Assembly: GCA_027625915.1 (NCBI GenBank)
Contig: JANTQA010000023.1
Coordinates: 8,556,001 to 8,620,000 of the forward strand
Source: Anaeramoeba flamelloides
Taxonomy: Eukaryota; Metamonada; Anaeramoebidae
Reading direction: 5' to 3'
Length of the DNA stretch: 64,000 nt
A program made the translations under genes and the position numbers. This document shows, one piece after another, positions 23,317-36,214 of the stretch. The number at the start of each line of letters is the position of its first letter. Positions within the stretch are counted from its first letter, which is position 1. The notes under the pieces are model-generated. The model was not told the DNA's origin and searched no databases. It was given only the letters and a program-made list of their open reading frames with translations.

Positions 23317-24810
23317 ATGTTGGATTTTTGATTTTGCTTTTGTTTTTGTTTTTTTTTTTGTTTTTGTTTTTGTTTTTTAATTTTTATTTTATAACTCCTT
23401 ATTTTTTCTTCTTTTTTTTTATTTATTTTTATTTCTTATTTTCTAATTGATTAGATTCTTTATAAACTATTTGGATAAAAAAAAAGAATGTTTTTTTTAA
23501 ACAACAAATTTTAAGATCGCTTTAACAAAAAAAAAAAACGAATAAATTTATAATACATTTTATTTGTTTTATTTATTTTTATTCATTTGATTTATTTTCT
23601 TTTTGTATTTGATTGAATTTTTTCTTGTTTTTGTAAAAAATTGATTTAAAAAAATAAAATGAAAAATGAAAAAAAGTACGAGCGAAAATTTTTTAATATA
23701 AATTTTACTTTTTGAAAGTTGAGGGAATTTAATAAAATATTTTAAAAGTTTTAAAATTAAATTGAAAAATTAATTAATTAATTAATCAAACAATAGAGAA
23801 TTTTGGAGAATATTATTTAGGTGTTACAATGTTAGTTTGATATTTATTGAGAGATTTATTTACCAAATTTTTTATTCGTACAATAAAATTCCATTTTACT
23901 GTTTTACATTATTTGAAAAAATAAAAATTTTATGTTCAGTACTATAAAGTTCATCAGTTTTTTATCATTTCTTTTGGGCTTAACATACTTATAAGAAGGT
24001 GTGACCCTTGTGGATATGTTAATGAGGAGAAATAAAGGTTGATAAATTTAATGATACTCTTGGCTATAGATAAGTTTCTCGTATACCTGAGTATATATAT
24101 CAAAAGACATTTACTCTAATTTGAACCATTGTATCAAGAAAATATCCTGACTTATGGCAAATAATTTTTATATTAGAAAAAATAATCAAAAAAGAAGAGA
24201 TCAAAAAGTTCATTAAACTTTTTTGATCGTTTAATTTTCTATTGTTTTTGAAAACACATAAATATAAATTAGTTTAATTTTTTTTTCTATTAGATTTTTT
24301 TAAGTTTCATTTTTTTTTTCGTGGGTTTTTTTTTTCAAATATAATACTTTGAAAAGGAAAAATAATCAATTAGTGGAGTTCAATTATAGAGGTTAACGTA
24401 TTGATGAAGAGTGATGATGACGGTAATTAAGGTTCTTCTTAATTGTGCCAGTCTTAAAATTTAAGATATTTAGCTAATTTTATTTAATTAACCTGAAGGG
24501 ATTTAAACTTCATTCAAGGGAGGAAATAAGTAACGCTGTGAGTACTAAGGTGATGATAAAAAAATTTTCAGTATAATTAGGGTTCATAAAAAAAGCCGAT
24601 AGAGCATTCAAGATTTGAGGTATAAAAAAATTTTTAAGAAAGTTTGTACTTTTTTTTTTATTTTCATCTTTCCTTTCATTTCTTTCTCTGTTTCTTTTAT
24701 TTATAAAAAAATTAACTTTTCCTTTTCTCTTTATAAAAAATTTATCATATATTAATAATTTTACGGGTATTATAGTAAGGGTAAAAGACTATTCATAAAG
24801 TAATATTTCT

Positions 24811-25610
24811 AGAAGTATCGTCAAGTATCATAGAGTGATGTGGTACGCAATAATGTACATATGTTTTCATGTGATCTTCTATTTTATTGGTTTAGTTTTT
24901 GAGGTTTTTTTGAGGTTTTCTATTTTATTTGTGAAGTTTTCTGTTTTTTTTTTTTTACTTTTTGAAATACAAAGAAAATTTAATAAATTTTCTGTTTATT
25001 TCAAAAAGTGAAAAAAACCTAACGAAAATCTAGTGATTTTCTAAATAAATAGAAAACTCAAAAAAAAAACCTAGTGATAATCAATAGATTTTCAAAATAA
25101 ACAGAAAATTCAAAAAAACCAAACAGCTATTTTTTTGAATTTCTGGAATTTAAAAAAAAGGTAAGAGTGATTTTCCTGAATTCAAAAGATGAGAGTAAAA
25201 TCAAAGATTTTACTCAATTTTTTTGAATTTAAAAAAAATAAAGAAAAGTGTTCGTAGAGTGTCGTCAAGTATCATAGAGTACCATCAAGTCAATAGGTTT
25301 TCTGAAGTTTTTATTTATCTGTAAAATCTTTTGATTTTCGTTAATTTTTTTAACTTTGTAAAATAAACAAAAAAATTATTAAATTTTCTCTGTATTTCAA
25401 AAGGTGGAAAAAAACCTAGAAAACTTCACAAAGAAACAGAAAATTCAAAAAAACCTAACCGCACTATTCCAAAATTTCAAAGAATATAATAAACTTGTTG
25501 ATTTTACTCAATTCTTATAAATAATAACTAACCACTATGTTTTTTTTTTAATTTGAGAAATAAACTGAAATATTTAGAAATTTTTCATTTATTTCTCAAA
25601 TTAAAAAACA
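24811..25610. repeat. Cluster of foldback repeats and a GTATCATAGAGT motif pair
   Basis: At least three hairpin-forming units have the form ACTTTTTGAAATA...AATAAATTTTCTG...TATTTCAAAAAG, interspersed with AAAAAAACCTAACGAAAATC. Outer arms TTTTCTATTTTATTTGTGAAG and their inverses enclose them. The text GTCAAGTATCATAGAGT occurs near 24.82 kb and again near 25.27 kb. The same units recur at 33.17-33.56 kb. It is non-coding; probably remnants of a foldback transposon family. Confidence 0.65.
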
Positions 25611-26137
25611 TAAACCCAAGATAAGATAAATTTGTTAAATCACCTCTCATCTAATTGTTGATATAAAAAAATATAATAATTTTAAAATATTTAAATTTTA
25701 TTTTTATAACACAAATTTTACCTTGTCAATAATTGAAATAATTGTATTTATTGTCCTTGTTTGAATTTTTAACAATATTTTTTTACAATAGAGTTAGTAT
25801 ATTTATCAATCAATTGTTGTTTAACTTCTTATCATTTTTAAAAGTGTGAACTAAAATTGTACTTTACGTCTGAATTTATTTTTTTTTTTTTTTTACTTTT
25901 TTTATTCTTCTTTAAATTTATTGATTAATCTTTTAAACAGAGACTGTTCAATTCAAAGATCTAGTATTTTGAAGATAAAATTAATCAATGTTTTTAAAAA
26001 TCGCAATAATTAAAATTAAATAGAATAAAAATTATATTTAATAGACAAAATAGATATCATAATCTGAAAAAAATATGAAAAATATATAGAACAAGATATC
26101 TTAATAATAACCATTTATATGTATATTGGGCGTTTTA

Positions 26138-26172
<35 letters not shown>
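26138..26172. repeat. (AAT)n microsatellite
   Basis: About eleven consecutive AAT units in intergenic DNA. The same trinucleotide encodes the Asn runs in the LRR-kinase exon at 31.55 kb. Confidence 0.9.
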
Positions 26173-26174
<2 letters not shown>

Positions 26175-27558
26175 CTTTGGTTGAATAGTGAAAGTTTTAT
26201 ACAGAAGACTAAAGAGGGAATTTTCAATTTTTTATTTTCAAAAATAAAGTGAAACAAAAAAAAAAAATTAAACTTCTTTAAGGGTATATTAATCCAAAAG
26301 TAATATTTAAAACAATTTAAATTCATAATAAATAAAGAGATTGATATAAAATAGATTATTATCATCAAAAGAAAGAGTCTGAAATATTTGACTTATATTA
26401 CTTTTTTTAGTTTTCATATAAATCAAGTTCAGTGTGAAAAATTCAAAAACAACAAAGACAAGTGTTATACATTCATCAAAAAATTAATAAAATTATGTCA
26501 AACATTCACAAAAAGTTTTGATAGGCAAAGTTTAAGAACTATTCAACAAAACACTTTACATAAACTGGTAAATAATATTAGATAAAGTGTTGTTGATTTA
26601 AGGACTTTATCCCCCCGCCCCAGGATGTGTTTAGTAATTGTATTATTTTACATTCAATTCCCAAATAGAATATTCATTCTGAAAAAATTGAATAAAAAAA
26701 AAATCTAATTTCGAAGTTAAAAATACACGCATATAACAAAAAATAAAAAATTTCAAAAAGATTCTTGAAAAAAATCTTAAAAAAAAATAACCAAAGGAAT
26801 TTTCAAGAAAAGTTCAAATTGGAAATCTTACAAAACTTTTAAAATAAAACAAATACATTATTAAGAATTTCCTGAAGAATTATTGTGTCGTTATAGATTT
26901 GAAATCGAAATTATGAAATTGTATATTCAAATTTTTGGAATCGATCTAAGAAGGTTACACCTTGTAAAAATTGTTGGAAGATTTCTCCGTTTTGTCAAAG
27001 AAATTCTCAGTGTGTAAATTTAACAGTAATTATAGATTTCTTTTTCAAGGGAGTTTTTATCCAAAATTACCGCTTTTTCATACTGATAAATTCAAATAAA
27101 TATCTGAAAATTTTCACTTCATTTTCCTTTTTCTGATTTTTTTACCTTACATTTTGAATAAACAATTCTATTGGTTTAAGTTTTAATAAACTTTATAAAA
27201 TTACTTGATCCTTCAAAAGATTCTTTTTGTTGTGTTGTTTGAAAAGCGGTGCTCCAAGATTCCAAAAATGTAACTTGAACTCAAATTTTTTTACATAAAA
27301 CTGAATTTATCAGTATAAAAAACTTTCGTAAATAGTAACATTTTGAAAATTTAGATAGAATTCAAGTAAAATTAGTTGATAAATGTTATCCTTGTGATGA
27401 ATTTTAAAGAGAAAATTCCTCGATTCGATTTTTCCCTTCAAAAACTCGCCGATTTATCATTTTTTGCAAAATTAACTATACAAGAATATTCTTTAAAATA
27501 AACTTTGGTCCAAAGTTTTTATTTGAAAAACTAAAACCAAACCCTAAACAAATCTTAA

Positions 27559-29139
27559 ATGACAAACAACCCTTCTAAAACAACTTCATACAATTCACAA
27601 TCAGAGAAAAAAATGAAACAAAAAGAAGTTTCTCGAAAGTTAAAAGAAGCCAACGAAGGATCCACTGGTGTACTTGATTTGAGTTACCAACAATTGTACT
27701 CAATCCCAGGTGCGATTAGTGATGTTGTTGGCTTACGGTGGATCTATTTAACAGGAAACAACCTGATCGATTTACCAACAGATTTTGGCAAATTGCAGCA
27801 ATGTACGGTTTTAAAGTTGGATAGCAACCAATTGTCATCCGTACCGCCACAGATTGGTCAAATGAATCGGCTCATGTTATTAGATTTAAGCTCGAACCAA
27901 TTGTCTTCAATTCCTGAAGAAATAGGATCTTTGATTCATCTTCGTGAATTAAATTTGTCTGGGAATAGACTTGAAGAGCTCCCAATTTCACTAAAAAAAT
28001 TAATCTCGATCAAATCCATTTTCCTTCGTGATAACCAAATTGCTGAAATCCCTGAGCAAATGTCTGTGCTTAGAATGATCAAAACTATCGACTTAGGGCT
28101 GAACTCAATAACAATTGTTCCTTCGTGGATTGAAAAGCTCTCTAAATTAGTTGTTCTTGCTTTGGATCATAATAACATTGAAAAAATTCCTCTTGAAGTA
28201 AATAATTTTCCTTTTCTTTTTCCTTTTCTTTTTCTTTTTCTTTCTTCTTTTTACGAACAAAAAATTGGCTTACTTGAAAGAGTCTTATTTGGGTGTGTTT
28301 TTTTTTGCAATGAATTCTCGGATCTACCAAAACACTACTTTTAAAAATTTCAACTATTTGTTCTGTTGACTAAACTCAAAAATATGATTCAGGCTTTGAT
28401 TTAAGAAGTGTTTCTGTAAAGTGTATTTCACATTTTATTTTTTCATTGTTTCAAAATGTTGACGAAGGAAGGAAATGTCATTGACCACTAAGAAAAAGTT
28501 TTTACATCTTTTCCTCAAAAGATTTTCGAAAATCAAAATTGAAAAAAAAAAAGAGCTAAGCAATTATCACAATAGAATAGAAGCAAAGTTTTGAATTTAA
28601 TTGTTTCACAGATATTATTTATAACTTATATAATACTCTTATTTTTCAATTAAAAAATGAAAATTTTTAGTTCATATTCTCCAAAATATTTTTCAAGTTT
28701 ATAAGTTGAAGAAAATCCAAAGATCTTTTTCAACATCTTTTAGAAATGGTATTTTTAGACAATAAACTAAACTTCCTAAGTTAACTCTAAGACAAAATTT
28801 TAACTCTGTTAATTTGATTGTAACAGTAATAAATAATATTCATTTTGGAAATTGAAAAAAAAATTTTCATTTATGAATTTGAAAATAACAGTAATGGTAA
28901 TAAGTAGTTTTAAAATAGTGTAGACAAAAAAGTATCCCCAAAACAGTTGACAACCCCCAATAGATTAATTTACATTTCTACTGGTATTGGTCAACTGTTT
29001 TGAAAACTTTTTTGTTTACACTCTTTTAAAAAGGTTATATAATATTGTAATTTTTTTAAGACATTTTTATTTCACATAAAAAATCATTATTGTAATTGTA
29101 CAAAAACTCGACCTTTCGTAAAAATAACTATATCTCCCC

Positions 29140-29171
<32 letters not shown>

Positions 29172-31545
29172 AATTCTAAAGGGGTTAGCATCTGCTATAT
29201 AATTGTATTAAATTCAATTCTGCTGTACGAATTAGAGATAAATTATATTAGTACTCCATGGTTCAATTATATCTAAAAATTCAAAACTAAAATTCAATTT
29301 TTTTGAAAACTAAATAAGTTTAAAATGCTCCTCATAGCTGTTTCTATTTTATACACTCTTTGAATTAGAAGTTACAAAGTTATCCACTCCATAATTCTCT
29401 CTTTAACAGCTTAAATGTTTTTTAACACTAAATCCTTAATAATAAATCGAATAATTCAAAATTTTCAACACAGGTTAAAAAGGTGAAAAGAATCAAAATA
29501 AAACAATTACATTCAATTTGTAAATTATTTCGATATTTTTAAAAAATATGAAAATGATTTTTATCATTTTTTCATTATTTTAGTTTTTTGTTTTCATTTC
29601 ATTTTTTTTTTTTCCAATTATAAAATATTTTATCTTCTATCGAAAATTTTTTTGAATAATTGCAATTATGTTAAAGTTGAGTTGTTTTAAATAGAAGAAC
29701 TCAAATTAAATTAGTTTGTGGTCTCTAACTATTTGATTAATCAATATTCCTACTAGAATTTAAAGAAATTTACTTATCTATTTTTTTGTTTTGCTCTCTC
29801 CAAAATTTTTAACACATCCATAATTTATTTCTATTGAGAATTATTTATTTTTTTTTTTTTAACAGTCTTATAATTTATTAATAATTGTTAAAATTTCAAT
29901 TCTTTTGTATGGTTCTAATTTAGTTTTTATCAGAAAATGATTAAACAAGTTTTTTTTTCAAAGATTGAATTTTGTTGGGTTAAAAAATTTGAATTGGAGT
30001 TTCTTTGAAAAGTATATATTAAAAGCTGAGCTAATCAATTCTAACTTATTTTACTAAGTAAAAGAAGATCAAAGAATTGATTAAAATAATCATCATTTCA
30101 TTACAAATCCCTAGTCTGAATTATAAATATAAGTACTACTGGATTGAAAAAGATCTTTCTTAAAAATTTGTCTTGAAATTTTGATTAGTTGCTAAAAAAT
30201 TCAATTGTTTTTATTAAATAATGAACTTTGGGATTATTTTAACAAATATCTTTATATATTGGTAAAATATTAAAAAAACAACTAATTTCATAAAATTAAA
30301 CAAAACTAATCAGTATTTGAGTTTTTAATAATTATTGAGTTAATCTTTGAAGTTAAAAAATTAAAAAAAGAGTTACTTTTGGAAGTTCTAAATATGAATT
30401 ATTATTAAAATACTTGAATACTGTATTTTTGGGTTCTATTTTTAGATTTGGAAAATTAATTTACAAAATTATTTAAAAACAATTTTTTTTAAAAAACAAA
30501 TATTTTTTTAATTAAATAACGAATAAATATTATATTAAAAAATATTATATATAAATAGATGTGTGAACTAGAAAATTTAGAAAAATTAAATATAAGTTAT
30601 AATTTTCTTACTGTTTTACCACCAGAAACCGGGTCATTAGTTAAATTGCGGGATCTTAGAGTTTCGCATAATGAACTCGAAACAATTCCTGAAATGATTG
30701 GAAGTTTAAATGTTTTAGAAATTATTCATTTAGATCATAATTCCATTTCAGCAATTCCTTCATCATTGGGCTTTTTGAGTAATCTAAAGGTATTATGGCT
30801 ACACTCAAATAATTTGACTACATTACCCCCAGCTATTGGCGATTTATCTAGCTTAATGTCTCTAAGATTAACTGATAATGATTTACAAACCTTGCCAAAG
30901 GAAATTGAAAAGTGTGCATTCTTAAGGGAATTATATTTAGAAAATAATTCATCAATAATTTTACCTTCAAGTATTGGTAATCTCCAATCTATTGAAACTT
31001 TAAAAGTGTCTGAAACACAATTATTATCTTTACTTTTCAAAATTGGGGAAAATACTCGTTTTGCAAAATTATACAGTTCTATTAGTAAAAAGAAGAATAA
31101 TGATCAAAAAAATAATAATGAAAATAATGTTGATAATTTGATTCTAAAAAGTAAAAAACAAAATTCAAATTTTGAATATCTGAAAAAAAGAAAGGGGAAT
31201 GAATTAATAACTAAAAATCAAATTACTGAAACAATTACAAATATTAATAAAACACATAGTAATAATAAAGAGTTTATGTGGATTATTTCATCAGGAGCGT
31301 TATCTTCATCAAAAAGTGGATATAAAAAAGAAAATGAAAACGAGAACAAAAACAAAAATGAAAATGATCATGATAAAGCAATAAGTCATGAAGAAATAAA
31401 CAACAATAAGAACAACAATAATATTAATGGAAACCATAAATTAAATAAAAAAAAAAATTTAAAAATTAAAAATAATATATTACCAAATAAACAATCAAAT
31501 TTTAATTTGGATGATTTTTTAAAGATAAACAAAAATATCACGAAA

Positions 31546-31594
<49 letters not shown>

Positions 31595-32943
31595 TCAAAA
31601 TAAATAAACCTAAAAATAATAAATTCAAATCTAATGATTATGATCATTTAGTGAATTCTGTCAAACAATTAGTTGATACACCAAAGATAAAAAAATCAAA
31701 ACAAGAGCAAAAAAAAAAAAAAAAAAAAGGATTTGAAACTCTGACAACATTATTAAATAATTCTGGGCTAAATAAAGAAATTGAAAAATTAGGGATCGTA
31801 ATGCCAAAAAAATCAAATAATAATATTAGGAATAAAAATAATAATCAAAATAAGAATAATAATAAGAATAAAAATAAAATTGTAGATCCTTTAGAAAAAA
31901 AATCAAAAAGGGAATTATTAGAAATGTTACAATCAATTAAAAGCCAACAATCGCAATTGGAAATTGAAAAAAAAAAAATCCAAATAGAAAAAGATCAAAT
32001 CGAAAAAGACAAAGAAAAAATTGATAAAGAAATGGAAATTTTAGAACAATTAACGTTATCCTCAGAAGAAAAATATAAAGAAATGATGAAAGAAATGGAA
32101 AAAATGAAGATTTATAAGCAAGTTGCTTCGCAGTCCCATAATGAAATCAGCCCAGAGGAGGTTCAAGATTTGGAAGCCATTGGAAGTGGCGCATATGGGA
32201 ATGTTTTTCGTGCAATTTGGAGGGGGAAAGAAGTGGCAGTGAAAAGGATCAAGCCGGAATATGTAAGGGGTGAGCATTTGGAAGAATTTAAAAGAGAGGT
32301 TTTAGTGTTAAGTAGAACAAGGCACCCGAATATAGTGCTCTTTATGGGTGCCTGTACACAACTTCCAAATCTCTTTTTAGTTACAGAATATTGTCACCAC
32401 GGATCGTTATTTCAAATGATTAGAAGTTCTCAAACAAATTTAACATATCAAGAAAAAATAAAGGCGGCTAAAGATATCGCGTTGGGCATGACCTATTTAC
32501 ATTTAACAAAGCCAAAAATAATCATTCACAGAGATTTAAAATCTTCAAATGTATTAATAGATTCTTCCGGAACAGCTAAAGTCGCAGATTTTGGTTTATC
32601 AAGAATAAAAGACGAATCCTTAAAGCATACCAGATTCAGGGGAACGCCTTGTTACATGGCACCCGAAATGTTAAAAAGTACACATTATACAGAAAAGGTT
32701 GACGTTTTCTCTTATGGGATTTTATTATGGGAATTATACACACAACAATTTCCCTATAAGGGAATTAAAAACCCTATCCAGATCGCGTTTAATGTTGGGT
32801 TCCACGACCTAAGACCACCTTTGTCAAATATTAAACATGGCCAATGGAAAAAACTACTTGAAATGTGTTGGGATAAAGATCCCTTAAAGCGTCCTTCATT
32901 TCCTCAAATTTTGAAAATACTTGATCAATTTTCCGAAAATTAG
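27559..32943 (+). CDS. Leucine-rich-repeat protein kinase (TKL/Raf-like)
   Basis: Exons 27559-28197 and 30559-32943 join in phase 0 (donor GAA/GTAAAT, acceptor AAATAG/ATG) to give 1007 residues. The join rebuilds a perfect repeat, NNIEKIPLE/MCELENLEKL, so the second ATG is not a start. About 15 LRRs of the LxxLxLxxNxLxxLPxxI type fill residues 40-360. A long Asn/Lys-rich linker with a pure Asn run and a coiled coil (about 660-735) follow. The kinase domain occupies about 748-1005: glycine loop GSGAYGNVF, Lys775 in VAVK, HRDLKSSN with Asp872, DFG with Asp890 and a GTPCYMAPE activation segment. All catalytic residues are present, so it should be active; HRDLKSSN fits tyrosine-kinase-like families. 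There is no signal peptide or TM segment, so it is a cytosolic kinase, similar in layout to Dictyostelium LRR-TKL kinases. The LRR part probably binds a regulator or small GTPase (inference). Confidence 0.9.
28198..30558 (+). other. 2.36 kb intron of the LRR-kinase gene
   Basis: Begins GTAAAT and ends AAATAG. It contains a 124-bp palindromic element (28908-29031), a long A run near 29139-29165 and a segment (about 29.27-29.43 kb) homologous in reverse to the 225-bp insertion at 40.36 kb. Reading through the donor would add 48 T-rich-coded residues (FPFLFPFLFLFL...) and stop at 28344, giving an LRR-only protein. Confidence 0.8.
28908..29031. mobile_element. Small palindromic element (about 124 bp) in the kinase intron
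   Basis: TTTTAAAATAGTGTAGACAAAAAAGT on the left faces ACTTTTTTGTTTACACTCTTTTAAAA on the right. Inside, AAAACAGTTGACAA faces TTGGTCAACTGTTTT. The loop is about 35 bp. It has no coding content. Structure is that of a short foldback MITE; no other copy was found in this window. Confidence 0.65.
31545..31594 (+). repeat. (AAT)n tract encoding an asparagine run in the kinase linker
   Basis: In-frame AAT repeats encode about 17 Asn between the LRR block and the coiled coil. The use of pure AAT rather than mixed AAT/AAC suggests recent slippage. Confidence 0.9.
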
Positions 32944-33013
32944 ATTATTTATGTTTCTCATTTTTCTTTTTTACCAAAATTAAATTTTCTTTTTTAAAAT
33001 AAATTGTGAAAGT

Positions 33014-33047
33014 ATAATAATAATAATAATATATATATATATATATC
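33014..33047. repeat. Compound (AAT)n(AT)n microsatellite
   Basis: Four AAT units followed by about ten AT units, 70 bp after the kinase stop codon. Confidence 0.85.
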
Positions 33048-33169
33048 TTTTGGGTCCAAGGTAGACCCCAGGATCCAAACAGGGGATTTTCAATATTTTT
33101 ATTATTTTATTTTTATTTTTATTTTGAAGCAACGAAATTAATTTCCTCTCAATATCATTAGGTTTTTTT

Positions 33170-33560
33170 TAATTTTAGAAATTAAAAGAAAATTTCATAC
33201 ATTTTCTTTTTATTTCTGAAATTAAAAAAGGCAATTAGCTTTTCTTGAGTTTTCTTTTTATTTGTGAAGTGTTCTAGATTTTTTTTACTTTTTGAAATAA
33301 ACAGAAAATTTTAATAAATTTTCGTTTTATTTTGAAAGGTAAAAAAAACCTAACGAAAATCGATAGATTTTTGTTCAAACTTAAAACCTCAAGAAAACCT
33401 AGAACACTTCACAAATAAATAGAAAAGTCAAAAAAACCTAACGAAAATCTATTGATCTTCCAAATAAATAGAAAACTCAAAAAAACCTAGAACACTTCAC
33501 ATATAAAACAGTTAAACATCAAAAAAACCACTGTTAGACTATCCAACATTTAAAAGAATT
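33170..33560. repeat. Foldback repeats related to the 25 kb cluster
   Basis: Carries the same units as 24.8-25.6 kb: ACTTTTTGAAATAAACAG...TTTTCGTTTTATTTTGAAAGG hairpin, AAAAAAACCTAACGAAAATC, GAAATTAAAAGAAAATTTC hairpin, and repeated AACCTAGAACACTTCACA. Arms pair with TTTATTTGTGAAGTGTTCTAG upstream. It is non-coding. Confidence 0.65.
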
Positions 33561-34195
33561 GAGTAAAATTTACGATTTTACTCTAATCTTTTAGAATACT
33601 GTTAAATCTAAGTACTCTAAGGCACTTGAACTCACTTCACTAATTTCGGATTTTTTGTTTAGAAAATTAAAGAATAATAATTTTCTTTCTCCTTAACCAA
33701 TGATATGATAAATAATGATTTTTTATTTTGAATAATATATCAGATATTTATCTTTAGTTTTTTAAAAATTTAAATTAATTCTTTACAATCAAATGTTTTG
33801 ATTTTGTTGATAGATTAAAGTCCCATAGAAAATAATTGATATCTTCAAATGGTTCATCTATCAATTAAAAATATTTATTTTTCTTGTATTTTTATCATAA
33901 ATTTAAGAACTCTTTTTAGATGATTTATATTTTTTTTTAATTTTAAAATAAAAGTTGAACCATATCTTTTAAATAATATTTGTATATAGTTTTTTTTTAA
34001 TTTTAGAAATTTTCATTTAATTTAATAAATTCAAAAAAACAAACTATACATAAGTGTTTTTTGATTGGTTATTTTACTCAATAATTTTAAGAATTTTTTG
34101 GCCTTTTGGTTATTTATTATTCACTTTTCTATAAATTGATTAAAATTTTTGTTTAATGATTTTAAGTTATCTTTTTCCCTAATTCATATTTATAT

Positions 34196-34219
34196 TACAG
34201 TCAGTTCCACTTTTAGCAA
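34196..34219 (+). repeat. Isolated transposon end matching the 55.1 kb element
   Basis: Reads ACAGTCAGTTCCACTTTTA, as in the terminal inverted repeat of the element at 55095-55290. No matching opposite end was found within several hundred bases, so it is a relic or a degraded copy. Confidence 0.5.
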
Positions 34220-36214
34220 CTTATCAGTAATTGTTTTGTTCAAAATGTGGTCAGGTAAATTATTAAAAAAAAAATTTTTTTTATCATTTAGGAATAATAC
34301 TTCAAGATTATTATTTCTATAGTATTGTTTATTGTTATTAAAAGTTAGAAATTTTTTATTTTTTTTATTTTTTTAAAAAATTAGATACATATCCAATGAT
34401 AAAGTCATTAAATTGATATTAAAAATTATTTTTATTTTTTAATTAATAGTGAGAATTTATAGTAACAGATTACAATCAAAAGTTTTGATGTTAGAAAAAA
34501 AAAAACTAGGTAATGCAATTGAAAATCAACTGTTGATCTCAAACTTCTATCTCCGTTTTTATATGGGTGTCAATAATTTGATGTGGTTATATGGTGATTC
34601 AAAATGGAAAGTCAAAAAACCCTTGTAAAAAGTTTATATAAATAAAATTTTTGTTTCAGAAAATTTTTTCAATCAACCAGAGAAAAATCTTGGAAAGTAA
34701 CTTACAAAGTATTTGTATTTGAATTTTTTGGGTTTAAAGTTTTTTAATCTATGTTTCTATTTTTAACATCTTTTCTCAGACAAAAACTAATAAATGTTTT
34801 AAAATTATATAAATAAATCGAAAACCAAAAAAGTTCCAATAGCAACAATTTTGTTAAAAATGATTCCTATTAAATTTCTTTGAGCGAAAAATATTTTAGA
34901 ATTGCGTTAAAAAATGTCTTCAAAAAAAATTCACAATTGAATTTCTATACTTTTTACCTCTGGCCTTTACAACTTTATGAATTTAAACATTTGATTCAAA
35001 TTTTAAAAATAAAGAAAAAATCACAAAAACAAAAATAGAATATTTTATAAAATCATTTTATTTCTAAATAAGATCTTTTCTATTGATTTAGAAATTTAAA
35101 ATAATTAATTTGTGTGGTGGAATAAAAAAAAATTTTTTTTCAAAAGCCCATTACTTGTTATTTTACAAATTATAAAAAAAAATAATTAATTCCAAACAGC
35201 CACAACAATCCACGTTAAAATAAAAATAAATATTAATTTAAAATTACAACAAAAATACAAAAACTAATAGATGCGAGGATCATAAGGGGGGTAAAGCTAC
35301 AAATAAAACGAAAATCCCAAACAATCATCCCTTTTTAACTCTGATTCAAAAGCAAACACACCAATTCACTCAGTGTTTGAAAATAGATTCAATATTTTTT
35401 TTTTTTTAAAAAAAAATAAAAACACTAAATAGTTTAAACATTTTGTTCATTGAGAAAATGTTTAATGAAAAGGTGATTTAACAAGATCGTCAATTATTAA
35501 AAATGACTTTTGTGAGTAGCTCCGTTTGTAAGCTTTTTTTCAAATTAGTTTTCTTATTTTGTTAATTCTTAAAAAATGGTATAATTATTTAAATTTTTCA
35601 GTTTTTTGTAGGTAGGAGTCTGTAAAATTGAAAAAAGAAAATTGTAAAAAAAAAAAGGCAAGTAATAGTGATAAAAAGAAATTAATGTGTTGCAATTAAT
35701 GAGAAAAAGAGTTATAGAAAGAAAATAGTGGTCTTTTCCCAATGCGTCAGTAACAAATATTATCATTTAAAAAGAAATAAATAAAGGAATACTTTTTTGA
35801 AAGCCAAGTGACAGATATTCATCAAAATAAAAAGTTATTTTTTTTTTTTTTTTTTTTAAAAAAGGGGATAAATGTTGATACAATAAAGTTCAATTTGTTT
35901 TTAAATAATTTTTATCATTAAGAAAAACATTTAATTTCATTTGGGCTACGAAAAGGGTGTAAAATAAGTAAATAATCTTACAAGATTATTCAAATATGAA
36001 ATGTGTCTACAAATAGTTGATGTACATATTAAATATAATATATATCTTTGGGTTGAAAAAAATTTATATTTTTGTTCTTTATAATTTGTTGTTAAAAATA
36101 CATTTTGAACATATTTTTTGAATATTTGAGAATTATTTGTTGGATTACTTTAAACCAAACGGTGATTGGAAATTATTGTCTTGTTTGTAAAATTAAAATT
36201 GAAAATAATGAAAT

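Larger units (their letters stand above)
23317..27558. other. Intergenic region with foldback repeats
   Basis: Separates two + strand genes. The middle (24.81-25.61 kb) carries foldback repeats related to 33.17-33.56 kb; an (AAT)n run lies at 26138-26172. A 65-codon frame at 26388-26585 lacks an ATG start and has Asn/Lys-rich chance composition; it is not called. The last few hundred bases should contain the LRR-kinase promoter. Confidence 0.6.
32944..36214. other. Intergenic region after the LRR-kinase gene
   Basis: Contains an (AAT)n(AT)n microsatellite at 33014-33047, foldback repeats at 33.17-33.56 kb, one isolated transposon end at about 34196-34219 and a 22-nt T run near 35.84 kb. Convergent gene ends (kinase + and bZIP -) explain the lack of a promoter. 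No exon was recognised. Confidence 0.6.

Noticed and set aside
26388-26585. 65-codon + frame with spaced Cys residues
   Set aside because: No ATG start, no recognised family, base composition like surrounding non-coding DNA.
30559-32943. Second LRR-kinase exon as a separate gene starting at its ATG
   Set aside because: Joining to 28197 in phase 0 rebuilds a canonical LRR across the splice, and the bases before the ATG form an AAATAG acceptor.
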